Assembly (NCBI GenBank): GCA_964017065.1
Contig: OZ024784.1
Location: 10,397,152 to 10,461,151, forward strand
Source of the DNA: Haliclona indistincta
Lineage: Eukaryota; Porifera; Demospongiae; Haplosclerida; Chalinidae
Reading direction: 5' to 3'
Length of the DNA: 64,000 nt
In this document: piece after piece, positions 38,115 through 49,700 of the stretch
Position numbering within the stretch: position 1 is the first letter of the stretch
How the letters are laid out: each line of letters begins with the position of its first letter
Translations under genes and position numbers: made by a program
The notes under the pieces: model-generated
What the model was told of the DNA's origin: nothing
The model's input: only the letters and a program-made list of their open reading frames with translations
Databases searched by the model: none

Positions 38115-41100
38115 ATGAGCTCTAAGGGAGAGAAAAAAACGAAGGCAAGTAATCACGATAGACTTGGTATGATGCTTTATTGTCGTTTGGGTTTAGCCTC
38201 CTACTCAAGGAGGCAGTAATGGAGATCGGCAGCAGTCAGCAGGAGAAAAGGATGCTGATCATAAAGGCAAGTAAATATTATTATAATCAAACTTCTTTCA
38301 TTATCTGTTAACTAGCACTACAGTGGAATGAAAATTTGTAAATGTATTTTGTTTTCACATGTATGGCTTTGAGTCACGTGATGTGGGCATGACATGTCAT
38401 GTAAAATTAAGGTGGTGGGTACTGATTCGCTGTGCACTGTGGGTATTATCATGCTGTTTATGAATATCATTAGGCGGCGACGACCAATCGGAGTTGTGTG
38501 GGCGTGGACTTCTTTGTGGTCTGCATTGAAGCTTTCAAACATCTTTATACAGCAGATGGTGCACCAGGTTTTCTCAGTCATGGGCAAGGGCCACAAGGCC
38601 GCCAATGGGTAAAAATCTTGTCAGAAATGTTGCCGTTCAAGAGTTACAGCATCAAAGGAGATGCGAGATTGCCCTGGATGTTTGATTTACCAGCTCATTT
38701 CTCTGCACTAGCTAACTGGGACACCTGGAAACTCTCAGGTGGCGTTTACACGACAACGCTATCAGGTGAAAACGAAGACTTTTGTATCCGTTTTGGTCGT
38801 GCGTTTACACCAAAATGATGAAAACGCATAGGTAAAACGGAGACTTATGAAAACGGAGACCAAAGTGGAGACCTCGAAAACGGAGACATGAAAACGCTCG
38901 TGTAACTTTTTGTATGAGCGTACCTCAGCCTTTATACTTGCAAAGAATGCTGGGAAGAGTCTTCAAACAGCATCTATCAACAAAGAGTTTCTTCTTTCGC
39001 TTTGGTTCGTGCATACAAGCGAATAACAGCGTGCTCGCCTAAAACGCCACACCCACATTCCATACAAAACGGTGTCGTGTAAACAGCCAAAACGCTGCAT
39101 CTGAATACGCATACATTTCCCCGTTTTTGGACTGATCGTTGTCGTGTAAACGCCGCCTCAATGTGCACTCTGCTGAATGTAGAAGTGTTGGACGGTGGTA
39201 TTTGTTTGTCAAGGCTGGGACAAAGTTGATGCCAAAACTTGGATAATTCATGATGTGTTGTGACTGCTACCACCAAGCTACTTTGTGTCAGAGCTGAGTT
39301 TTAGAACCTTCGATGAATGTTGTATCGCATAAGGCCATTTCATATTCTACGGTTTGTAAACAAACTTATGAATATTTAACGACGTATGGATACCCGCCAC
39401 CTTAAACTACATAGCTGGGATCATGTTAGCACAAGCTGCTCTCTATTGCAGTACTGAAGTAGGATTGTTCTAATGATAGCCATTGCTACAAATGCCAGTG
39501 AAGTACTGTCGCTATGCTTCATGGGACTCTACAGTAAAAGCAATGGCAGTGATCATGGCATTATTCAATGATGGTGCACTGTACTAGTTTTATTGCCAGA
39601 ACTTGAATACAGCGATACCACTACAACATTATTTTGTTTCTACCCTGTTGGTGTCTTGCAATCATGAGTACCTAGTAATAGTGCTTTGGATGAGCCAATG
39701 CATACATGCATTGCAGAGTCGGGACATGGAGTGCATAGGAATTGGTTCTTTCCAATCCTGGGTAGGACAGTCCAATGGTCAAGGACCAACTTTCTCTCCT
39801 TGTGTGTTCATTGTTGAAAAGTTAATTTTTATCACATACATGCCCTAGTCAATTAATGAATAAACTATTATTTAGGATTATTTGATCAACCACTCATAAT
39901 GGAAGGAAAAAGGAAAAGAAAAAATACCGAACTCTTTGCATTTACAACTGAAACGAAGAGACAATCCACTGAAAAGGTACATAACTATGAATAATAGTTA
40001 TACCAATCAGTATTTGTAGTATATAAACCTTTTGGGAACATTCCAAAGGATTTTAATGTGTCTACTTAACAACCCTTTGATCATAGACTAACATAACCGG
40101 ACTGGAAATGGGGTCATGTGCGCCAATGGTTGCACAGGAGGTGGTTACAATAAAGATACTTCACACAATTGGCGATAGTTTTGCAGGCTTTTAGTTTAGC
40201 TACGTGACGACCAAACTAACTTTCACTGTCACCGACTTGTAAACAACTTTTGACGGACTACAGCGTTAAGCATACAGTTTGAATGGCCTCATAATTGGTG
40301 TGTTCCAACTGTCTATCCATCGAACTGTGCAGCTATGTGCTTTTGTTGTGACACATTCATATCTAAGTCGTTTTCTTTGTTGAGTAGTTATGACGGCAAA
40401 ATACTTTGCCGGACTATTACACAAGAGACAGCATACTTCACTGCTAAAGTTCAACACAGGCGCACTATATTGTCTTTGAAAAATGCGGATAGCGAGATAT
40501 GTACGTTCTACAAGCACTCCTCCTGCAGCAACAAACTTTCAAAGCAGTAATGGCGATCGTGTCTCTCTCGTACACCACAGTACTCCCGTTGCAGCTAGCT
40601 TCGTCCTTTTGCACAGTATCTTGAAAGTATCCATCACGAGTGTAGAAGCTTGCTAAAATAGCGATCAGCGCTATCCTTGTTCAGCAAAATCCTGTTTACC
40701 TGTACAGTTGGTCATCATGGTCTTCACATTACCGCAACGAGGAAGGCATGCTCACGTGACCCGTTTCCAATCCCGGTTATGTAGTCTATAATGTCTATGC
40801 TACGATAGTCTGTGGTATAATAATTATTGGTGGTTTGATCTCGACTTGGCTCCCTCGTAATTCGCAAGTACATTTACTCTTCTATATCTAATCCTAAAGA
40901 AAGTTCATATAGGCCTACACTCATTTGCTTCTAATTAAATTGTGTCTAATCTAGATCATGTATTCTTGCTGTCAATTATTAGAAAAATTCTATTTTATTA
41001 GTACATGTATGAAGGTGGCAGTGGATGCAGGCTAACAGATATTGCATTTGGTAAGCATTGTGTTATAACAAACCAGCATTAACATTTTTACAAATTCTCA

Positions 41101-44100
41101 GTGGAATACCAGATATCTCAGCACAAAGTTGATGAGCTACAACTGTTACATCGACTATGTTATGATCGACAAGGAACAGTAAGTTGTCATAGAGATCGTT
41201 ACTAAAATAATTATGTAATGACAAACATCTTGTGATTTTTAGAAGAATCTGACTAAGAAAAATCTCAAAAAATTTTCTGGTTGGGAGTTTGATGAAAACA
41301 GTGAACAGGAAAAAAAGAAGAAAGCAGCTATTGAAAAGTGAGTCAACGAGTGAGGTATTATTAGCTCATACAATGTGCTAGCAATGAAATTGTATACTCT
41401 TTTATGTTATGGCTGTACTACAGGTTCTAATGTAGAAAGCTGAGTATTTGTACTAAACTTTTCCTGTTACACAACGAATACCTTGGTGGGCAAGCTTCGT
41501 CACAATAATTTTCTACACCGTAAATCGGAAAAATTTCATTGTTAAATATTTTCGTGAGTAGGATCAATCACGAAAATTAAACACGAAAATTTGTAAACAC
41601 TTGTATGCCCAGTTGCCAGTTGTATGCTGGAACTGGCAACAACTGCCGAGTTCCCAGTTGTATTCTTTTCCAGCTGGTACTACACTGGAATGTGACTGGT
41701 TTCCATGGTATTTCAAAGCTGTGTACTAAGTACTGTTGCAGTTTCTTTACAACTGTATGTACTAATGAATAGGCATTCATGTATTTGAAAGTAAAGGTAT
41801 TTCATGTAAATGAATTTGTAGACAAGAGGTACATGTATTCAATGGAAAGTGCTTCAAAGCACATTGCAATATAGCCTGTGCTTGAGTAGTACACAGCCAT
41901 GACTTTTAAAAGGAGTACAGGACGGCCATGTAGCGCGAAACTTGCTGCGAAGCATGTTGACGTGCGTCCCTGCTTTGCCAGCAACTTTCAGCGAAATCTG
42001 CAAAGTGCACGCGAAACCCGAAACGATGTAGCAATTTTCTCACCAGATTTCTTGACGTGTAGCGGTAGCAGGTTTATAAAAAATGAGAAGCTTCAAGCCA
42101 AGGACGTTACCGAGGGCTGGACCGAGCGCTTTTTGGCTATTATCCTTGAGTCGCGAGTTATCGTCGATGAACGGAAATTTTTGTGCAGTGACCCGAGTTT
42201 TAACAGTCATAGAATTCCTCAGTATAAGAGCAAATCTTCAAAAAGCTCTCTAGCCCTCTGCAAGTTGTTCAGCTACAAGTAGGTACCAGTGAATAAAATT
42301 AGTTAGCTACACAGCATGAAAAATCTTGTGAGAAAATTCTGAATTTTATCTCCTCCATTGGCGTGTATTGTGTAGTACTGTGAGCCCCGCCCTTATAATG
42401 ATATTCACAATGCGTGGGCGAAAGGGTACCCGCCACCTTAAGCACAAGTACAAAGTGCTTCGCCTCATCTCTGGCTGCATCTATAGAATAGATTTGCTGG
42501 AATATCAAACCATTCTCTTCCCTAATAGTAGTACAAATGCTGCGAGAAGCACTACTACTATCTTGTACGGCTAGCTAGCTGAGTACACGCGCATTCGTGC
42601 TCCAATTAGTTTACAGAATTCTGTAGTGTTTAGATCCATGTCATAAACTGCAGTGACATCTTCACGCAATGTAGTAGTATGCGGATTCGTTGCATATCCA
42701 CTGGTACTGTATTATTTATGGACGAACAAATGGGCAGGATTCATCATTACAGCTTTCAGCAGTAACAGTCAGGCAGTCTTTTCTAGAAGCTGTGTACGCT
42801 CTCACATACACATACACTTGAAGTTGATAATTTATATTTTCGTGGTGCAAGTCCACCCACGAAAATATTTTAACACGAAAATTTATCACATGAAATTGAA
42901 AATTTCCTGATTTATGGTAGAATGGTTGTGAATACGTCATTTTGCTTGTTTATTCACAGTAACAGTGGTTGCTATCTGCCATGTTGGTACCTAAAATCAC
43001 GACATCAATGCAGTTATTGACATTTTTGCTTTTTCATTGTTCTTTCACTTACTCTCTAAGAATCTCAAGCTGCACTAAAGCAATGCTGGACTCCCTATGA
43101 AATTGTAGATGACGTTATGCTGGTGTGCCATAGCTCGAAATTGGTAGATGTGAAGCAGTAGGTCTGTAGCAAAAGGAAACATGATAGAACACTATGCAGA
43201 CCACTATTTGATTCGCCATAGTTAGTAGTTTTCCAGAAGTAAACTAAGTACCAGACACAGTGTGCCGTCTGGTAGTGAGGAAACAAACGAGGCTAAAATC
43301 ACAGTTTCTTGCATCACACTTCTCTCAAACGGCTCGATGGCAGCAAGCAAAAATAACCTTGACCGGTGCTCCTGGGGCTACTTGAGTGCACTGTATTGGT
43401 TGTGTGGGCACAACTGATAACCATCACCTTAACCCTTCACAAGCGACGGGCGACTATAGTTGCCTAGCAAGTTTGACCTCACCGGAAGTGGGCGTTTAAA
43501 TTCGAAGATAGTTTATTTCGCCTATAGACCAAATACAGCTATGGGGGTGTGAAGGGTGGCCAATGGCGGGAGCAGTGCTACGGCAAGAATACCTAGCACC
43601 ACTGGGTCTCCAGGGGCTTCTTGGCATAAAAAGCAGCCATACATGCACTAACTTTATCTCACACATGCTGTTTTGACCGAAGAAGCGGTGTTTTTTGCTC
43701 CAGTGAGTGATTCTAGCACACGACAGTTGGTAGATCGTCGAGTGGGCATGGTCAACTGCACTTGACATTGACAACAAGCCCGCACATTGTGCAAGTTGAT
43801 TTTACATATTAAAAGTGATCACAGCACTAGTTTGTCTGTCTAATGGTCGCAAAGGTTAGTGAAATCCACAGAAACAGAGGCTAGAATTGTGTCCGCACAA
43901 GGGTTAATGTACATGTTTGTGTAGCAAGACCAGTCATACAGAAATCCATTTTAGTTCATAAATCTGGTGTTTTGTCTTTCTATTCAGATTAAGTACAGGT
44001 GGTCTCAAACAAATTGCTCTTCTCCTTGGTATTTCTTCAAGTGGTGGTAAGGTAAGTGTGATCTGTGTATTATAATATCCTACCATCATCATTCGATAGA

Positions 44101-46342
44101 ATGACTTGTGTGATGTCATATTTAAATTTCTGATGAAACCAGTGGATAACGGAAAAGTATGTATGCCTGTCATTTTTGTGATTGATTATTTTACAATCTC
44201 TGTGTTTATTTAGGAACCACCTTCCAAAAGTAAGCAAATCAAAAAATGTATCATCTTGTTTACATCTCACAATTTTCCATAACAGAAACGAGAAAGTCTT
44301 CTAGTGGTGGGAAGGTATGTTGTTACATAATCAATAAAGCCTAGTTAGTTGACGCCAACTCTGTTAATTTTTCACTCTACCAACACTGTGTGTGGTTTTC
44401 ATCTAGTGTTGCTGTTACATGTATTCTTATGAGTATGCATGTCTTATGAGATAAGCATATTAAGTTTATTGTTGTGAATCAGATGCTCCTGTTTCAATAC
44501 ATAGGGAGCAAGCAAGAGAAGTAAGAAACAGCAAGTGTCTGACAGTGAAGACGAGGAAGAGATAGAAATGGAAGATGATGATGAGGAAGAGGGAAATGAT
44601 GAAGAAATGGACCAAGAAGCTGATGAAGAAGAACAGAGCAAACCAAAGGTAGGTTGTTATGAGACAGAAGGGAGGGCAATACAGGATTCATTAACCCTCG
44701 GTTCATGCATGAGGGTTACGGTACTTGGTTCGTCTGATTGTTCTGTCTCTTCTGCTACAGAGAGCAGTGCTCACTTTAACATGTTGGTGATGGTATAAAC
44801 AGACTAAGCCCAACATGGCTTGCAATATGAATTTTGCTAAAGTATTTTTGTTCTCAAGTTATGACTGGTTCACCGTATTGGCCGTCTTCTACTTCTCTTA
44901 GAGCAAACGCACCCATTGTTATCTGCCCAGATATTTCTAGTTTTAATTTAAACTGCTGGACAGCTCTGATAGTGCATAGACATCAAGAAAAAGCTTATTG
45001 AAGCCTACAGCAATGGCATGTCTTTAGGCTTGTTTGTTCACATGGAATTCAATGTGCATCGTGAGCGTCAGGGCTTCAAATTACTAGCCCGAGGCTAGTA
45101 AAATGTACAGGTGGTGGCCCAGCTGGCTAGAAAAACTATTAAGAATAATTGGGGCGAGCCTGAGCGAGCCCCACATTGATTGGCACAATGGCCCACGCGG
45201 CGGGGAATGTATCAATCTATCTATCTATCTGTCACGGGGTAGCGTTTGTCCTTTTCAATTCATATGGCGAGGCCCATACTGTAGTATTGTATGCGAGGCC
45301 CACGAGGGCAGCAATTGCAAGGCCCCGGGATTGCACGTTCTTTCATAACTACTTGACGTTCTTTCATAACTCGACTGCAAAATGGACGACTCGACGATTC
45401 GCCTTCCCATCTCGCTTTTCCATGAATCATGATGCACCCGGCGCCCTCATCAGCGATACTGTGACTGACGCTGCAGCAAGAACCAAGGCTTTGGCGCGGA
45501 GAGGAAGCGCAGACAGCGTGAACTTGAAGAGAGACACCACTGCTACTTGGCCCATATAATCCCGCGCTGTATTTACTCTCCATTACAAATAATTGAGCAA
45601 ACAGACTTTCACACCTTCGTGAAAGGGCTAACAAAAGACTGTCTACAGAAACTGAAGAACATAGGTTATAGTTATTGACTCAATGCTAAGACATGTCTTG
45701 CTTATGACTCCTCCTTTTTCCCGGACACTGTTAAACTATGGAACAAATTACCTGCTGAGATTGTCTCTGCTCCATCCCTCTCTGTTTTCAAGAGAGATAC
45801 TCGTGGCTATCTATCTAATTTAATCTAGTAACTTATGATGTTTGTCTTTTCTTTTGGTTGGTACCGTTGAAGCTTTTTTGCTACTGGGTACAGCCATGCA
45901 AAATTGTCATAGAAAAAAGTATTTAGAGAGAGCAGAATATTATATTTTAATACTAGCAACAACTTCTGACTCCAAAGGGATGGTTTTGGTTAATTATCAA
46001 TGAAAGAACACAACAGAGGAAGATAGATAATAAATTGTTACTATTAATGAATTTTATTTATGTGCAAGGCAAATACATGCTGTAAGTATACCTACTTATA
46101 TGTTACACACTAACAAGGCTAAATTATATCAATGCTCAGGCTCGCCCCTGCCATTCCATGAATGTACTAGTTATTAATATTATGCGAACTGTCATCCGTC
46201 ACCTTAATTATTTTATGATTAGGAAGAGGATAATGCCAAGGAAGAGGATAATGCCAAGGAAGACAAGAAGTCTTTACCTAAAAAGACAGAATCATCTGCT
46301 AAGACAGAATCATCTGCTAAGGATGTACCTACCAAGGAATAA
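38115..46342 (+). CDS. DEK: DEK chromatin protein (SAP domain), without the DEK_C domain
   Basis: DEK is an abundant chromatin architecture protein and histone chaperone. Twelve exons: 38115-38144, 38197-38266, 39876-39976, 41002-41050, 41102-41178, 41243-41337, 43988-44051, 44100-44156, 44214-44229, 44286-44314, 44505-44648 and 46223-46342. Phases agree and give about 283 residues. The SAP-like core is recognisable from LIMEGKRKRKNTELF through QHKVDELQLLHRLCYDRQGT and FSGWEFDENSEQEKKK to LKQIALLLGI and DLCDVIFKFLMKP. An acidic tract (SDSEDEEEIEMEDDDEEEG) follows, then a Lys-rich tail with two internal duplications (EEDNAK twice, TESSAK twice). It ends there, about 90 residues shorter than human DEK, and the C-terminal winged-helix domain is not found. 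The first two introns begin GCAAGT; one exon is 16 nt. Confidence 0.88.
38407..39405. mobile_element. TTAA-flanked non-autonomous element, 1.0 kb, with a nested inverted-repeat insertion
   Basis: The left end TTAAGGTGGTGGGTAC (38407) pairs with the right end ATACCCGCCACCTTAA (39405). Inside, AGGTGGCGTTTACACGACAA at about 38737 and its complement ending at about 39158 form a second inverted-repeat pair, a nested MITE of about 420 bp. Short plus-strand ORFs here (38498-38818) are not conserved. It lies in DEK intron 2. Confidence 0.75.
41338..43987 (+). other. 2.65 kb intron of DEK with several repeat remnants
   Basis: It holds two related hairpins (41544-41592 and about 42831-42884) sharing ATATTTTCGTG, a short loop, then CACGAAAAT and a second CACGAAAATTT. 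It also holds isolated TTAA element ends at 42438-42441 (GGGTACCCGCCACCTTAA) and 43429-43432. A 127-codon ORF at 41899-42282 has no recognised domain. No DEK exon is missing from the frame. Confidence 0.6.
44649..46222 (+). other. 1.6 kb last intron of DEK
   Basis: It contains the LINE fragment listed separately, a short ATCT tetranucleotide run near 45212 and an isolated TTAA end at 46204-46207 (CCGTCACCTTAA). No exon is recognised. Confidence 0.55.
45687..45829 (+). mobile_element. 3' end fragment of a LINE-type retrotransposon ORF2
   Basis: The frame reads AKTCLAYDSSFFPDTVKLWN and continues through KLPAEIVSAPSLSVFKRD to a TAG stop. This SFFP-WN-LP-AxSLSxFK pattern is the usual C-terminus of CR1/Jockey-like reverse transcriptase ORFs. 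It is a truncated copy in a DEK intron. Confidence 0.75.
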
Positions 46343-46737
46343 CTATGTACTGTACTTGTTAGGGATATAACTGATATGCCACACTCACCTTGCATCTTAT
46401 TATTCTTTTACTACTGCACTAAATGTCACTATAGTTTTGGGTCACATTATTATATCGATATGACTAAAATACAGTAGACCTGATTGATTATCTACATTAC
46501 CTAACCAGGTTACATAGTCAAGACAATCTATGCTGAATAATGAATGGTACAGTACTCTACGTAAGTCTTCATTAGCAGTTTCCTGTAAGAGAAAAATCAA
46601 CATGTCTATAGTCTAGGAGCAGAAGTGTCTGTGCAGCAAGCGAATTACACACTAGTGCATTGAATTTCAAAACCCTAAACTTAAGTTTATAATGGTTGAG
46701 ATTAAATTTGAACAATAATTCATTTGTAATTATAGCG

Positions 46738-49700
46738 TCACAGTAGTTTTGGTAGCTGTTTTAGTCGTCCAATATCTAATATATGATCAGCAGTAGAATC
46801 AAGTCCATGTCTCTGTAAATAATTCCTGCTTGCAACACTCATATCAACTGCACTGCACTGGTCATCATGGGTGTGGCTTGTATCTTGAGATGAAGGTAGG
46901 TATTTGTGAGTGAGCAGGTCAGCCATATGAGCATGCTCGTCCAGCGTGGATTCTACTGTGCTAAGGGTACCAGGAACACTGCAGTACAAAACAAAGATTA
47001 TTTTAGTACCACTGGAGCTAAAGGAGCCAATCATTCAAAGGAGCTCACAAATGGGCTGTTATTGTATGCGAGAATTATATAGCCATAGTCACACAGTGCA
47101 GTGTACATTTATGCATGACTGTGTGGCTCAATACTAGCCTCATCCCCTGGGCAAAGTTTTTCGCAATTCAGAAACACAACAGAACAGAACGGCAAAAAAT
47201 TAGGCCTGGCCAAGGGTAGAGATAATGTATTCATATTACTCGGCAATGAATATCGTTAACGAACACTTGCTAACTAACAATGGAGCAAGCAACACTAATA
47301 TGTCACAGTGGTCACCTTTAGGGAAACTGGATTGCTTCAGCTTGCTGTTACGAAGGAATGGGAGAAGTTGGCGGCTAAAACACTTGCTGTTCCACGTAGA
47401 AAATCAGACACAAAACCATTGCAGAACGGTGATAAACAGTCTCCTCATGCTTAGGCTTTAGTGTATAACCATGTTGATCAAGGGAGAACAGCACAAATGC
47501 CAAGCTCAGGGTGTACGATACTTTTACTCTTGGAAGAACATGGAAAGTGCTTCGTGAATGGGCTAGTATACTGTATAATGTAGCGAGAATGCCCAAAAAG
47601 AATACGGATTATCCAGATTCTGAGCACACGCACTAGTACCCTTGCAGTGTGTAACAGGCCTAATTTTTGCCGTTTTGTTCTGTTGCATTTCTGGCTTTCT
47701 GCATTGCGAAAAATTCGGCCAGGGGACGAGGCTAGGCTAAACTGCCTAATAGGAAGTTTTTTATATGCAAGAAAATTCAAAGTTGTATTCTCCTTGGAAT
47801 GATTTCATGCTGCAAATGCTACCTTTGGTACATTATTAATAAAACTAACTGTATACGTGGAACAGGCAGTAAAGTGATATCACTTCTTGATGCAAGTTGG
47901 TTCGATGAATTTGTTAGTGTTGGTTGACTCAGCAATTCGTTTACCTGTTCCTGGAAAATGGATGAAGGACCAATCAAAGGTGCAACACATTGGTGGAGAT
48001 GCAAGCAGTAACCATGAAGTATAACAGAACCATTATTACTTTGCCATGGGCTCAATGGCTATTTTAGAGCGGTAAGCATGACTGTACAATTAGGAGAATG
48101 CACATTCTGAGACTCATGATTTTATCACGGCAAAATCGTGATCAAGAACAGCTTTATTGGCATGCTGGTACCACCAAGATCACTGCTACATCATCTTTCA
48201 CACACACGACAACTTGAATTCAGCACTGTAATGTCTGCAAGTGTTCCTTCTATTGCCACATCCACGTCCTTTAAAATTTAAATTATAACCACAAAGTTTG
48301 GAGCTGTATGCCTATGGTAATGTACCCGAAGTATACTCAATAAGCAAGTTCACACACCTTTAGTCTCAAGTAGAGATCACTGTTATCCTTCCATCGACTG
48401 GTATCAGTTGACACAGAATGATCTTGATAGCAGCTAGCACTGGCCCCGAGCTCTGGTGAGCTTTCATGATTGTAGTGGGTGTGGTCAGGGCTAGGGATGT
48501 CAAGGAATGAAGATGCTGCAGAAGTGAGAGTGGTTTGTTCTAATGTCTGCAAAGACAGAAGAGAGGATCCATCTTGAGAAGCAGTGAGGGACAAGAGGCT
48601 TTGTCCAGTGTTGGTAGATGCCTCGACACCTTGTTGGGCAGCTGCATTAGAGAAGTGGGGGTTCTGAAGCAGTGTTTTAACCTGTGAAGATGAATAGTAT
48701 TTGATAGTGCTGAAAATAGAATCAATAACCTGTTCTTGTAGCTGAGCTAACTGCTGGCGCTGTTGCTGTAAGTATTGTTCAGCTGTATTAACAGCTTCAC
48801 TCTCTTCTACCACATGATCTTCAAGTTGTTGTCTATCTTTCTTCACAGGGTCTTTCTCGACACCAATATTCTCATTTGCTATAACTGAACTTATGCAAGA
48901 TAGCTCAGTGTCACTGTGAATGCAAAGTGTGGGAACCTGAATATAAAGACAGAACCTGATTACCAAACAAGTACAATGTATTCACATTTTAAAGGGCTCG
49001 CAAATTATTAATGCGTGAAACAGAGGATCAATTAATGTACCGAGGCAGGACGAGGAGATGGTAGAGGAATACTGTCTTCATCAATATTATCTCGTCTACT
49101 GTAATGATCAAGTGCAGAGTGTAGCAAAGTATATGCTGATGATGGTGATACTACGGGCAGTAGCTCACAGGACAACAGACTAGCACCAGTAGCTGGCAGA
49201 CACATCTAAAGGAGTAACAAAGAGTGTAACATAACCTGGCTAGTTATCCGGTTACCAGGCGACTGGAGGTAACTACATTACTGCTAGTTCAGGCTGCATT
49301 GTGTCAAGCCACAGAGCCATACAGTGCCAGAGCATATAGAAGCAAATCTACCTAAGCTACAACTTGACATGTACTGCTTACAATAGAGAAATGCTACTGA
49401 CCCAATACATGCTCATTACCCAGCTAACACACTTGATGCTCTCACCTCCACTTGTCCTGTCAAAAGTTGAAAGCTAGTAGCTACCTCAGTACACTCATAC
49501 CACGAACATGTAGTGTTTGAAAGAAGTAAAATAAACTTCCCTTGATCAGGAGAGACTACACGATCCAGGGAAGCTGTGGTATGAAGGAAGTGTTGACAAG
49601 ACATCCAGACAATGGGATGATGCAGAGGAACTCCACTAACCCAACTATTGAGAAAGAGAGCATTGAATGGGCCGGCATGTGATGTCAACCATATCAAGTT

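Noticed and set aside
41899..42282. 127-codon plus ORF in the DEK intron
   Set aside because: No domain is recognised, it does not fit the DEK splice frame, and it ends close to a TTAA element terminus. It could be a transposon remnant but is not supported as a gene.
44444..44706. Serine/histidine-rich minus ORFs
   Set aside because: They are antisense to the acidic exon of DEK and show no family resemblance.
30433..46342. Functional cluster for cilia and cell division (AHI1, BUB3, DEK, then STIL)
   Set aside because: Proximity is explained by high gene density. Unrelated genes lie between and beside them, and nothing in the sequence shows co-regulation beyond the head-to-head pairs.
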